NCBI RefSeq assembly: GCF_042453785.1
Contig: NC_091669.1
Location: forward strand, 33,931,001 to 33,995,000
Direction: 5' to 3'
Source of the DNA: Malus domestica
Lineage: Eukaryota; Streptophyta; Magnoliopsida; Rosales; Rosaceae
DNA length: 64,000 nt
Positions 36,213 to 53,480 of the stretch are shown piece by piece. Position 1 is the first letter of the stretch, and each line of letters starts with the position of its first letter. The translations under genes were made by a program, and so were the position numbers. The notes beneath the pieces were generated by a model. It worked only from the letters and a program-made list of their open reading frames with translations, made no database searches and was not told the DNA's origin.

Positions 36213-37678
36213 GGATAGAGTTTTTAACGTCTATGTAAATAGGGTCAAAATCACATGAAATACTTGCAAGAATACAAGAATGTTGTAGTATAGATGCTCA
36301 TGCAAGGTTGTTTTCCTCAAGGACTATTTGGATAATTTATGTAGAAATAATTCCTAATTAAGTACTTAGAATTAAAACTTGAGAAAAGAGAGTTTGAGAG
36401 TGGGTAATATTAAAAACGAATTTTAAACAAAAACTAATATAATGGAAGAAAAGAGTTTAAATATCAATGTATAAAGGCACTAGGGTTCCACCATCACCTA
36501 GCAATTCTATGTATTTTTACCAATTACTTATAATTTACATATGCCACTTCGAAGGTTAGGTTTTCCTAACACATATTCTCCTCGTGATATGCAAGCAAGA
36601 ACATATATCTAACATGTAATCCGTCTGTGATATTCAGATCAAATATAAACATGCAAGACTCATTAAGTTTTATGAAAACCCTTTGAAGAACCATGCAACC
36701 CCTAAGAACGTGATGTTCGCCTTAGATGAAATTACAATTATTAATCACAAGAAGCAATATTTAATCCTCCGGTGATATTCCGACCGAATTGCATCCAATT
36801 AATTGTCTAAACATCCTCATGGTGGCCAATCATCAAGAGAATTAGATAGTTTAAAACAGTGATCAATAATTCAAAGTGCGCATGCAATCAATCATAAGCA
36901 ATTAAATAAAAATTACATATTCATGCTAAGGCTCAAGGTTTCTCCCTAGCAGGAAGGAATTAGTTATACATATTCATAATTGAAATCATAGAAAATATTA
37001 TTAAAAATAAAAGGAATGAAAGCACCTTAAAGTAGAAAATCTCCAAGAACCTTAGCCAAGTTCTTTGTCTCTAAAGTTGAATAATAATAAGCGTCCTGTA
37101 AAACTATAGACGGCCAAAGCAATATTTTTTCCCAGCCCTTACAAACCCTAAGACATAGGTTTCATATTCCAACTAGGAAACTAAGAAAAATAATAAAAAT
37201 ATCTTAGAAAATAAAACCCTAATTACACTAGGAGAATCTGCCAAGTACTTGTCCAGCCACGTTTTAGCCTCCGATTTCCTCCAAATCCGGCCCAAGATAG
37301 GTTGTTTTAAAGATAAGGACGCTCCAAACACATCTCCAGAAGGCCACGAAACCATCCGATGTCATCTTGGGCTCTAAAAACGTAATTTAAGCTCAGAAAC
37401 GTTATTTTCCAGCACCGCGCATTGCTCCTTTATTTTATCGCCAGAAAATAACCGCTTAATGGAAAAATCCCAATTTTTTATACGATCAAGCTAAGTGACT
37501 CACGAACGTCTTCCAACTGGAATTACTCCAAAATTCGTCCATTTGACCACGTTTTGCTCCAGATGAAGTCGAAAGTCCTATATTAAAAATACAATTCAAA
37601 GTATCAAAATTCTTCCAAAATATTAACCAGAACATACTAAAAATAGGGTTAAATATATAATATAAAATTCACTTATCA
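36213..37678 (-). mobile_element. LTR-like insertion (probable solo LTR) in HD-ZIP exon 3
   Basis: 1466 bp between exact AATGC copies (36208-36212 and 37679-37683), which lie in the codons of the ENAYLKQE segment. On the minus strand the element begins TGATAAGTGAATTTTA, a typical LTR start. The other end reads CTCTATCC rather than ending in CA, so either that end is mutated or its boundary is shifted by a few bases. The interior is AT-rich without coding potential. Confidence 0.65.
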
Positions 37679-37800
37679 AATGCCTATTTGAAACAAGAGG
37701 TAAATATTTGGAACATAAACTGTTTCTATCTATTCATTCTATCATTTAATATAATTTTTTCTTCACTACAATGATGTCTGATTAGGCATATATTTTTTTT

Positions 37801-37945
37801 GGCGTGTGATATCCACACACCCCATTTTACTTCTCACATACCTTTTTAATTTTCGGCCGTCGGATCGGATGAATTGAAGAAGATCAATGGATAGAAATTA
37901 TCAATGGATGTGTGAGAAGTAAAATGGGGTGTGGATAGCACACCC
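37801..37945. mobile_element. MITE family M1, copy 2
   Basis: 145 bp with inverted ends: GTGTGATATCCACAC on the left, GTGTGGATAGCACAC on the right, then ACCCCATTTTACTTCTCACA and its mirror. It sits in the pyrimidine tract of the intron 3 acceptor of the HD-ZIP fragment and leaves GAAG before the exon. The T-runs on both sides hide the exact target duplication. Confidence 0.8.
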
Positions 37946-38679
37946 TTTTTTTTTTTTTTTGAAGCATGATAAGGTAGCCAGCCTTTTTTCTAAGTATAAA
38001 GGGAAACCACTATCACAAATTAAATCGTTGGCGCCTGTACTTGGATCGTCGCAAAATTTATCACCAGGATGTTCCTCGAACCATGTGATCGCCAGAAGTC
38101 CACCTCTTAATCTCAATCTTACCAATACCGCAATAGCTTACCAATTAAACGAATATGTTCAAATGGAAAAGGCACTCATGAAAGACATTGCAGCCAGTGC
38201 CATGAAGAACTGATCAAGCTTTTTCAACTCGACAAGCCTGTGTGGATGAAATCCCTAACTGATAGCAGATATCTCCTCAACCGGGACAACTATGATAAGA
38301 TGTTCCCAAAAGCCAATCACTTCAGAAACTCTTGTGCTCATGTCGAGTCTTCGAAGGATTCAGGAGTAGCGCACATTAGTGCAGCATACTTGGTTGACAT
38401 GTTTTTAGATTTCGTTAGTTCTATAACTCGAACTTTTCATTATTTCCTATTTACTGACATACTAAATTTAAAATGCTGCAAAGATCAGAGAAGTTTAGAA
38501 AAACCTGCTTCGTTTTACAGAATAAATGGGAAGAACTCTTTCCCACAATCGTAACAAAACCAAGGACAATTGAAGTTCTTGAAAGTGGAATGATAGGAAA
38601 TCGGAGTGGTTGCTTGCAGTTGGTACATAAAAAGCAATTGTTTGGTTAAGCATGCTAATTATCTCCTAAATATTAACGT

Positions 38680-40082
38680 ATTCCAATAGGTTCACCCTTA
38701 CTCTCTCAAAGAAAGTTATGCCTCTTGTCCAATAAAATAATTCCAATCATATAATTGAACTGAAAGTACACTAGTGTGAAACCCAAGTTTGGGTAAGCCG
38801 CGATACACATTGTGTTCTTGTGTTAGATTTACGATCCCATTATGTTGGTACACACAATATTATCAAAGGAAAGTGTTTTCTTCCTTTTGACCGATAGAAA
38901 TCTCCAAATCATATTAATATTAAACCCCTTTAATTGGAAGTAGGGCTAATTATATTTATACTTCTTTGAGGCATTTAATCAAACATATAAGGTGTGTATA
39001 AAGACAAGCAAAAGCAGTACGAGATAGATGTAGGAAGACCATCAAACACTTGAGGAGTGATTCATCACCTACCTGTTCCGGCAAATTCAGAAAACATGGG
39101 GTTGTTCCTCAATCTCAGTGATTTCTTACACTGAAGATGCGGATGCACCTCCTTACACCTACGGAGCTTCGCCAGTGCCTTGCACCCATATGACTTGGGA
39201 ACTATAACAGTTTTCTCTTTGATTAAAATTTTTCAAAGGCCCCTAAAGTCACAAGTCACTGCTTCATTGACCCTTGTCGTCCAACTCCCAAGTTACTACA
39301 TTTTGATGTGGCACTTTGGTGGGCCTATTTTTGCATGGAAAACATATTGATGTCACGTGGCCATTTTTTTAGTTCCTTGTAACTCAATTAAGCTTATTGT
39401 TTTCTTAAAATTGATTTTGGCATGCGGTCTTGGATTTAGAGTAGTGCGTACTTTACCATCAGTACTCAAGTTTAAATCTTTTTTCCCATACTTCAGCTAA
39501 ATTTAGTTTCATTATTCAAACAAATATTTTGGCCGTCTCCTATTCATCCAAATATGCCTTTCAACTTTTACTTTGTGAAATTTATTCCAATAATTGCAAA
39601 TTTTGTTACCATTTTGTGCTAAAAGCCCGAATGAGATACTTTTCCAAAACAAAATAAGGCTTTTCACTGTTGTTCAGGTGAGTGATACTTACGAGTATAG
39701 GAATCAAGTATCCTAAGTTTGATTTTTATAGCACTATTGCTACACTAGTGTGAGCTCAATATATTGATACCACACTTATTAGTTTGATATATTGAACTTG
39801 TGAGCCTAATATTTCTAGCTTACTGTAAAAGTGTGATTACTGTATAAGTTTAACATATTAGTATCATACTCACTTTTTCCAACCTACTGTGAATGACCTA
39901 ACATTACAGGCTGCTATTCTAAGCACATTAGCAGAAAGTTCCTTCACTTCCGGGTTTCAACAACCGTCATTAAAATTAATAAATAAATAAATAAATACTA
40001 AGGCATTTGCTTCTAGTCTTGTAAACGTTTCCGACGGGGTTTTGTTCTTTTTTTTTTTTTTTTTGTCCGATCATGAGGTCGC
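38680..40082. repeat. First copy of the SPT4-side duplicated segment
   Basis: No gene is seen apart from the terminal-exon copy that follows. The order of markers (CATGCCTCTTG-like at 38717, TTCCTTTTGACC at 38882, CTCCCAAGTTAC at 39285, GTGAGTGATACT at 39678) is repeated at 41700-42700. A gain of a few hundred bases in one copy (about 42100-42300) accounts for the offset. Confidence 0.7.
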
Positions 40083-40133
40083 TCATGTACGCTTTGGCGG
40101 TACGTATTGCATCTGAGCATCTTCGCACATGGT
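40083..40133 (-). pseudogene. Duplicate of the SPT4 terminal exon
   Basis: Reads TMCEDAQMQYVPPKRT and a TGA on the minus strand. The preceding TTTGCAG acceptor is preserved. It differs from the exon used at 43045-42995 at only a few bases and lies about 2.9 kb further downstream of SPT4. With no upstream exons of its own it is a pseudo-exon, unless transcripts read through and use it as an alternative last exon. Confidence 0.85.
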
Positions 40134-42994
40134 CTGCAAATATATGAACCAAATAAGTAAATTAAAACAATGGAGACAAAAAAAGTGTAAGAACTTCTAA
40201 ACATCCCAGTACAAGCAACTTCTATGGATTTGGAAAGTACAATCGAGTAAACAAAGCACATGATGAATAATATCCTCCACACCCAATTTAAGCTCCCAAT
40301 GCCAAAAATTTGGTGTGAAAAATAAAAATAGCGTGTAGATAGAACCACTCTAAAAGAAACAGCTTTTCATTATATTCAAATATAGATCATATACAAAGAG
40401 TTTGAATTTTGATTAATGCACCAAGTTACACTAGACCAGAAGGAAATAAGGCAGAGGGCCTAAATCATTAGGCTACGTTTGGTATGCGGAAAAGAGAGCT
40501 TGGGAATGAGAAAGTGTTGTCTTTTGCTTTCTAATGTTTGGTAACTTCAAGCTTGAGAAATGATTTCTTGGCTCATGGGAAAATAGTGGGGCAAGGGAAG
40601 CCCTCCACCTTCTTTAGTAATCACTTTCTTTCTCCATGGGAAACCAAAAGATAACATTAATTGCCATCTTTTTATGATAAATATGTCCTCATTAATAATT
40701 AAAAATGACCATTATATCTTAAAATGTGGTTTAGAAACAAAATTTCTTAATTCGACATCATTGTAGTGAAGAAAGTTCCTTCACTTCCGAGCTTAAAGAA
40801 TCAGCCATCTAAGGTAGTTCAATCGAGTAAAGAATCAGCCATCTAAGGTAGTTCAAGATTAAAGAATCCAATGTATTTCAGAGCTTTATGATGCATTCTA
40901 AATTAATCTTAATTTCTTTAGAATTTTTTAATCAAAGTTAATAAAAATAGATGCATAACAAAGAATAATTCACATATTTACCATTTAGACTGCGAATTAA
41001 TATTTTTCAACACCTCAGAAAAACAAGTACCAAATCAAATCGTGCTAAAAGCATAATAGGTATGATTTAATCAATTCATAACGACACTAAATCAACACTG
41101 TAGAAATCATGAAAGTTTTAAACATGACTCTAAAACCACATGTAAAGCAGAAATCTCAAATTTCCTAATTTTCCCAAAATATAAAGTGGAGATTAATTGA
41201 ATATAAAAAATAAATAAAAAATCATACCTCGATCCATGGTAAAACTCAATGGAGAAGAAGATTTAAGATAGAATATTTTTGTTCTTAAGCGGTGGCCATA
41301 GATATGTTTTCCTCTTTTTGCTTTGCTTTCGAAGTTCAATATTTATAGGCAAACGACTGACTAGTTTCCTAATAACCCTAATCACAATGATATTATATTG
41401 GGAACTTTAACGAAAAGCTTCTCGTACCGTTCATTTTAACGAAAAATCATATTTTTACACTAAAAAGTCAATCCTGATACTATTCACTTTACCTTTATTT
41501 TGTCCTTATCGTTAAAACTCAAAATTTTCAATCTCTTTTTATTAGTTTTCCTTATTATATTTGCGCCTCACTTAGTCCATAGAAACATGAAAATGATTGG
41601 CTTGCCCTTGGCACTATAAAAAAGCAACCTCACCCTCATTTAGGGACCATTCTCCAATTTAACCCTAAGGCTTCCTCACTATCACCACCTTTACTCTCTT
41701 AAAGACACTCATGCCTCTTGTTCGATAAAATCAACCCAATCATATAATGAAACTATATCAGAGTGAAACCCAACTTCAAATAAATCATGATACATCATTG
41801 TGTTCTCATGTTAAAATTACGATCTCATTTGTGTTGGTACACACAATATTTCCCAAGGAAAATATTTTATTCCTTTTGACCAATAGAATTCTCAACTAGT
41901 ATTAAACCCTTTTAATTGGAAGTATTTGCACCACATATGACTTGGGAGCTATAACAGTTTGGCAATTGTCTTTTACTAAGATTTTTCAAATTCACAAATC
42001 ACTACATCATTGACCCCTTTGTAATCCAACTCCCAAGTTACATGCTATTTTTTCATTTGACACTTTGGTAGGCCCATTTTTGCTATATGGATAACGAATT
42101 CAAATTCTCTCAGATCTCGCAATCCGACGTCGACAGATTACGAATTGGACCATTCAAGAGGAAGAGAAAGGTTCGGACCCTTAGGTAAACCAATGGAATG
42201 GACTAATAGAGACCATTTGAATTGAATGCTTCGGATTACTCTGTCAGTCAGTTCTGGTCTAAAGAGATCTGGAGAGGATCTCAATTCATAGATAACATAT
42301 TGATATCACGTGTTGATTTTTTTAGTTCTATGTAACTAGAGTTCAACTTAATTTTTTTCTTAAAAATAAGTAATATGATAGATCTCTTATTTGCTAAACA
42401 CTCTATAAGTGATTTAGGTTTGTTGACTTGAATTTAGTCAAGTCAACTAGAACTGTGTTCTCAACCATCTGCACCCAAGATCAAATATCTCTCTCGTGCT
42501 TCTTAAAAAATAATTTTGGCCCTCTCATAAACATATCAAAATATGCCCTTCGACTTTTACTTTGTGAATTTATTCCAATAAATCAGCCTGCCAAATTTTG
42601 TTACCATTTTGTGCTAAAAGCCCGAAGGAGGTACTTTCCCAAAATAAAGAGGATTCTACTCTTAATAAGGCCTTTCACAGTAGTGTGAGTGTAATACCTA
42701 TATATAGAAATTAGACATCATAAGTTTGATTTCACCACTAAACTAATGCGAGTTCAATACATTGATACCACATTCATGAGTTTGATATATTAAACTCATG
42801 AGTTCAATAAATTGGAATCACACCCAAATTTTCAGCCCACCGTAAGTGTGATTCCTATACAAGTTCAGTATATTAATCACACTCAATTGGTCCTTCCTAC
42901 TGCGGAAGGTCTAAGTACATCACAAGCTGCTATTCTACCCACGTTAAAGTTCCTTCACTTCCAAGTTTTTTTGGTCCGATCATCATCAGGTCGC
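40134..42994. repeat. Second copy of the SPT4-side segment with MITE insertions
   Basis: Non-coding. About 40460-40760 looks like an inserted MITE or hAT fragment beginning GGCTACGTTTGGTATG. A 35-bp tandem repeat is at about 40795-40855. 40880-41640 matches 14460-15080. The MITE at 41400-41552 is described separately. 42690-42900 repeats a GTGTGAGT..ATTGATACCACA phrase several times. Confidence 0.6.
41400..41552. mobile_element. MITE family M2 (GGGAACTTTAACG), copy 1
   Basis: About 153 bp from GGGAACTTTAACGAAAAG to AGTTTTCC, with internal TTTTTACACTAAAAAGTCAA and TTTGTCCTTATCGTTAAAA. TATTATATT flanks both sides, a probable 9-bp duplication. I recognise this as a very common element type in apple/pear sequence, from memory and not from a search. 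Other copies are at 56313-56465 (reverse) and a decayed one at about 52430-52560. Confidence 0.75.
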
Positions 42995-44741
42995 TCATAT
43001 ACGCTTTGGCGGTACGTATTGCATCTGAGCATCTTCGCATATGTTCTGCAAATATATGAACCAAATAAGTTAATTAACCAAAGAAAAACAATGGAGAAAA
43101 AAAGTGTAAGAACTTCTAAACATGCCGATACAAGCAACCTCTACAGATTTGAAAAAGTGCAATAGAGTAAACTTAGCACATGGAAATCGTCCATGAGTAC
43201 CTCCACACCCAATTTAAGCTCCAAAGCGAACAATAATGTAATGAGACGAAATAGTTTCCAAAAAAAAATGTAATGGGAAGAAACAAGTTTGCCATTGATT
43301 TAATTATCCTACTACATCAATCAACGTAACCATCCATGCGAATGGGGTTATCACAGGATTGATCCTCGGGAATGGAACACGAAAATAAAAAAGAGCAGCT
43401 TTTCATGATATACCAAGAGTTTTGAACAGGTCACTACGGAATAGATCATATACCAAGAGTTTTCAATTTTGATTAACGCACTAATTTACACCTTATGAGA
43501 AGGAAAAGAAGATGGAGAGCCCAAACCATTAAATCTGTTGCCTCCAACAACAACATTGGATCCGAGGATTCTTTCTTCTAAGGACGTGCTAATATGACAA
43601 TCTACTTCAGGTTCAACCATGCATACACTACACACTCCACAATCTGCAATTTTTTACTCCTAATGTCAATTAGGGCAGACTTTCAAGTTACTTGCAAATT
43701 TGTTTGAAATATATGGTGGCAAAACTGGCTATTCGAAAACTATCCCAACCAAAAACAATCATGGCTCAAATGGTATAGTTAACATATTCGACGAAATAAC
43801 TATAATACAAAAGACTGGCCAGTGTGGCCACTAACCAAATTTATTTGAAATTGTATAACAATAAAATATAAAAAAACATAGTGTTACCTTCATATCCTCC
43901 GAAAGAGCCTCTGAAACAGCGAGTGTGTAACAACCAGGGACAAATTTTGCTGCCAAAAAATCAAAATACATGTTAAAATTTCACAGCCAATTTGAAAATC
44001 AATGCCAGATTGTAGTACCCATAACGTAGAGCATGTAAAAGTCCGAAAAGTAAACAATTTAAAGCAGATGCCTTTGAGAAAATTGAGAGCAAGCCACTAT
44101 ATTATCAAGTGTTAAAAGAATGCATAGGCGACTCAAACACTCTGGACAAATTCCTAAAGAAAACTGAAATTGCACAAATTACAAAAAATTAAAATTGAAA
44201 ATGGTTGTCGAAAATCAATGCATCATTCGGTCAATGCAAAATCTTGGTATAAACAAAATTTGTATGAACCATACATACCAATTCGGAGCCACCGCGCAGC
44301 CCAACTCCTACTCGGATCCATTACTGAGATGATCCTAAAATACAAGCAAATCAAATTATGCAATTTCCAATAAACAAAAAAAATCACAAATTAAAGAAAA
44401 ATCAAAATCATCTCAGAGAACGAGAGTAAAGAAGACCAACCCGTTGAAATTAGGAGTGGTGCAATCGGTGATGCGCTCGTTGTCGTCGTTCATCTCGAAG
44501 AAAGGGCAGTTCTCGCATCCATGTTCTCTGAACTGCATTTGCATTTGAATATTTACTCAGCAAAAACCCTAAAACCTCTGTAATTTAAAACAAAAATTTT
44601 TAAATAAAATAAAAAAAGGAAAACGAGATGTAAAACCCTAACCTGATCGTAGGTCTTGACGAGGCGGCAACGGAGGCAAGCCCTAAGCTCGTGACCGAAG
44701 CTCGTCGGAATCTGGGCTGGTTCCGATTGGGCGTTCCTCAT
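42995..44741 (-). CDS. SPT4: Transcription elongation factor SPT4
   Basis: Small zinc-binding partner of SPT5 in the DSIF complex, which keeps RNA polymerase II processive in the nucleus. Five exons, 44741-44643, 44532-44441, 44334-44279, 43949-43888 and 43045-42995, sum to 360 nt and 119 aa in frame; the family is about 115-120 aa. The zinc ligands are C22/C25 (CLRC) and C39/C42 (CENC). Other family blocks are IPTSFGHELRACLRC, SRSWAARWLRI, CYTLAVSEAL and the C-terminal QYVPPKRI. All introns are GT-AG. Position 87 or so reads Ala (RIAKF) where Gly is usual. The last exon is duplicated 2.9 kb downstream. It lies head-to-tail with the UDP-glucose pyrophosphorylase gene, about 1 kb apart. Confidence 0.95.
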
Positions 44742-45785
44742 CTTCTCTCAGCAAAAATAACAACCACCGGTGTATATTTTTTTTCCGACCCAAACAAAAA
44801 TCCGTATTTATAAAAATGTATTTAAAGGAATTTGCACAAAAAGCCTGAAGTTTTTTATTTTTGTGCATTAATCCTTCACATTAAATATTGTTTTGAATTA
44901 ACCACTTATAATTCGAACTATTTAACTAAATGACACCTTTCTTTACTTTCCAATTTCCATCCACAATTCCATTAAAATTACATGATGGCCCCTTTATAAG
45001 TGTCCTAGACCTTAATCCAATAATAGATGGTTCTCTAACGTTTGTTGTTACAATTTCTCTTTATTGTTGATTAAGATCAAACGGTTGATGATCACAATTT
45101 TCTTGGACCATGGAGTCTAATAGAACACAACTCTTATTTTATTAATTTACCTTAAGAGAAAATATTAAATTTATCTTGCAATCATATTACAACGCTCAAA
45201 TTAATAACATCATATAACGATGTCACGATTACTCATAAATTTTTCCAACATAAGTGACTAAATCTGGGGTGGAAATAACGGTTCAAGGCTTGGAGTGGAA
45301 CTTGATTGTAAAACTTCTTAATCTGGGAGTAAAATGCACAAAAGTGAATATTTCAAGGTCTACGTGGAATTTCCTTTTTATATATTATTATTGTAATTTT
45401 TTTATGAAAATATGTTTACTCACCACCTTTATTCAGGAGATAATTTGAAATTATTTAATAAGAGCGGTGTTATCCACAAACCTAGACAAACAATTAAAAT
45501 AACCTTTGGCGACAAATAAAACACAGAAGATTGCCATGACATGGATTAAAGGGACAAAGAACTACAGTCGAACTACGAAGAACCAAAAGCGTAAAACTAA
45601 AAGTTTATGCAAACTTTCATTCACAAACAGTAGGGTTTAACATGGAACCTGCAAACTTCACCAAACTCATGCAGCAAAAATACAAAAACTTTTATTTCCC
45701 TATCACAGTAACCAAGCACGGCACAACCATAGGGCCCTCGTATTCAACCCGAGGGCACTCTCCGATACATTTCAGGACAAGAAAC
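44742..45785. other. Intergenic region between UGP and SPT4
   Basis: Holds the SPT4 promoter and the UGP 3' flank, both on the minus strand. No TATA box or repeat is called. Short ORFs here have no recognisable product. Confidence 0.4.
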
Positions 45786-51516
<5,731 letters not shown>

Positions 51517-52009
51517 TGGTGAAGCAGCGCGAGAGCTTCAAAGTTCTAGAGAGGGAGAGATGAAGGTGATCTGAACTGTGTGAACGTTGAGGAATGAGAG
51601 TGACTCTGAGATTTGGAAATTTAGACAAAGTATTTGTATTTGGGGTGGTGTATTAATAAGTGAGATTTGGCCAAAAACTAAATAAATAATAACCAGGTGG
51701 TATTTTTGGAACGGTGAGAGGAATATGCAGGCGAATATGACGGTTTGGTCCAGCTTCGTCAAATCTCGGAAAATAGTGGCGCCTCTTTCACGCAAAGGGA
51801 AAAGGGACACCTCACCTCAATTCCCTTCCCCCGACCCACGAGTTTTGGGTTGACGTCTAATCCGCATCTAACTAACCGTCCGAAAGCAGTTGCAAATTCT
51901 TAACTCTTCTAAAATCTGTTACTATGACAAACACACCCTCACATTACTCAAGTAGCGTTATAAACTTACGTTATGTAATATGATTTAACTAATACTAATG
52001 TTTTTTTTT
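51517..52009 (-). promoter_or_regulatory. UGP promoter and leader
   Basis: Upstream of the pyrophosphorylase start. The CTCTC-rich tract (about 51545-51600 on the sense strand) is typical of a plant leader. No TATA box is called with confidence. An ORF on the minus strand across the region has no family features. Confidence 0.4.
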
Positions 52010-52215
52010 TTTTTTAAAAAAAGGGACAACTAATGGCAAGTCATGGTTATCCATCTCTTCCCTGCCCAAAGAGGCTATAGGAATTTCACTCTAACTGTGG
52101 CCACGGTCAAACGGACTCACCAGCTTGAAGTATCAAACTCGTGACCTCACATATTTTTTTGTTTATTGGGGAGCCACAATTTATGGCATTACCACTAGAC
52201 CACTTATGTGGTTAA
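52010..52215 (-). mobile_element. tRNA-derived SINE (reverse orientation)
   Basis: On the minus strand the head reads AAGTGGTCTAGTGGTAATGCC (A-box region). GGTCACGAGTTTGATACTTC (B-box region) follows about 45 bases later. The far end has a T-run and A-run near 52003-52022, consistent with a tail. It is a different family from S1. Confidence 0.7.
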
Positions 52216-53097
52216 CTAATACTATTGTTTAGTTGTATATTTTTCGTTTGTAGGTTTGAGATTTTAAATTTGCCTAAGATGAAGTATTATATTTATGATA
52301 TTGTTATAAAATAAATCTTTTATATGATATTAATATGTAAAATCATATGTTATGATCCATGTATTTATAATAGTAAGAAATGATTCTCTTAATCACTAGG
52401 ATTATAAATAAAGAAAACAAACGAAAAGTTAAAAAAAAACTTTAGTTTTAAAGAAAAATGACAAATAATGGTGTATTGAAAGTACCAGAAAAATGTAAAA
52501 ATATAATTTTTCGTTAAAAATAAATAGTATTAGAAATATTTCATTAAAACTTCCTCAAAAATACCAATAACTTTTGAATTTAATATCAAAATTGAAATTA
52601 GTGATGAATCTTTATTCGGCATGCGATGAAGAAAACAGAAGTATGACGGAACTACGATTCTTATTATCCAACGAATGTATAACTTCCGAAACAATTTTGC
52701 CACGTCTAAAGTTTTAAGGCTTTTCTTTTGTTTTTCTTTTATTTTGTTTATCGGGGTGTCTTTTCTAAGTTTTGTTTTTTTCTGGGGTTAGAGGACATGT
52801 GATGTATTGGTTGTCAATTTATCAGATTCAGATATGGTTGTAGAGAAAATGATAAACTCATCTAACTTCATGGTATCTTGGCCCACCTACTTTATTATAC
52901 ACACCCAACGGGATGAGATGACCATGGGGCCCATCAGCTCCCTTCAAGGCTTCAACGAAGAAGGACCCACAAGTGTATTAGGAGGTTTTCGACCCAAAGA
53001 CTGTGTTGGAGGCCCAATTGTTTAGCGGCCCAAGCGTCCAACGCGCACAATTTTTTTGTTGTTCTAAAAGTCAAGGCACACTATTTCCCCAAAGTGA

Positions 53098-53290
53098 TGG
53101 GAAGGAGATCCGAGGATCTCTTTCACCAAGGCATAGGATTAAGTGATCTGGATCCTTAAAATTTGATTCAACGGCTAAAAACAGGAGTTCCCTTTGAAAG
53201 TTATAATAACTTTAGGCGTTAGATTAAATTTTAAGGGTTCGGATCACTTGATCCGGTGGTTTTGGTGGAAAAGATCCAAAGAGGATTTCT
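53098..53290. mobile_element. Foldback MITE, family M3
   Basis: About 190 bp with inverted halves. The left half has GGATCTCTTTCACCAA, AAGTGATC and CCTTAAAATTTGATTCAACG; the right half carries the mirror set ending AAAGATCCAAAGAGGAT. Related, more diverged copies lie at about 55080-55260 and 55850-56035. Confidence 0.65.
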
Positions 53291-53339
53291 TTCCGAAGTT
53301 TATATGTTGCATAACTCTTTTTTGAAACAAACAGTATTA

Positions 53340-53480
53340 TCTACACTAAAAGAAAAAGGGCAGACTTAGCCTCACAATGGCCAACAATAATGTGGTTCAA
53401 ATCTGCCTCTCACATACAAGTGAAAAGGAATATCACTAGATCATAGTATTAAGTGGTTATATGTTTCATAAGTTAAACAT
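53340..53480 (-). mobile_element. S1 SINE, reverse copy
   Basis: The minus strand shows the family order ACTTGTATGTGAGAGGCAG, GATTTGAACCACATTAT and GTGAGGCTAAGTCTG. The B-box is degenerate. Confidence 0.65.

Larger units (their letters stand above)
36051..38640 (+). pseudogene. HD-ZIP IV middle fragment (part of exon 3, exons 4-5), copy of gene 2
   Basis: Similarity to gene 2 resumes inside exon 3 after a deletion that removed exons 1-2 and joined the GT-rich leader to exon 3. The exon 3 part (about 36067-36212) has a 1-nt deletion in the codons for the CxxC motif. It is cut at AATGC by a 1.47 kb insertion and resumes at 37679. Exon 4 is 37965 to about 38413, with a 1-nt deletion at about 38202 (CATGAAG for CATGGAAG) that truncates the START domain. 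Exon 5 is about 38521-38622. Exons 6-10 are absent, and after about 38640 the sequence changes to the SPT4-side duplication. Confidence 0.9.
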
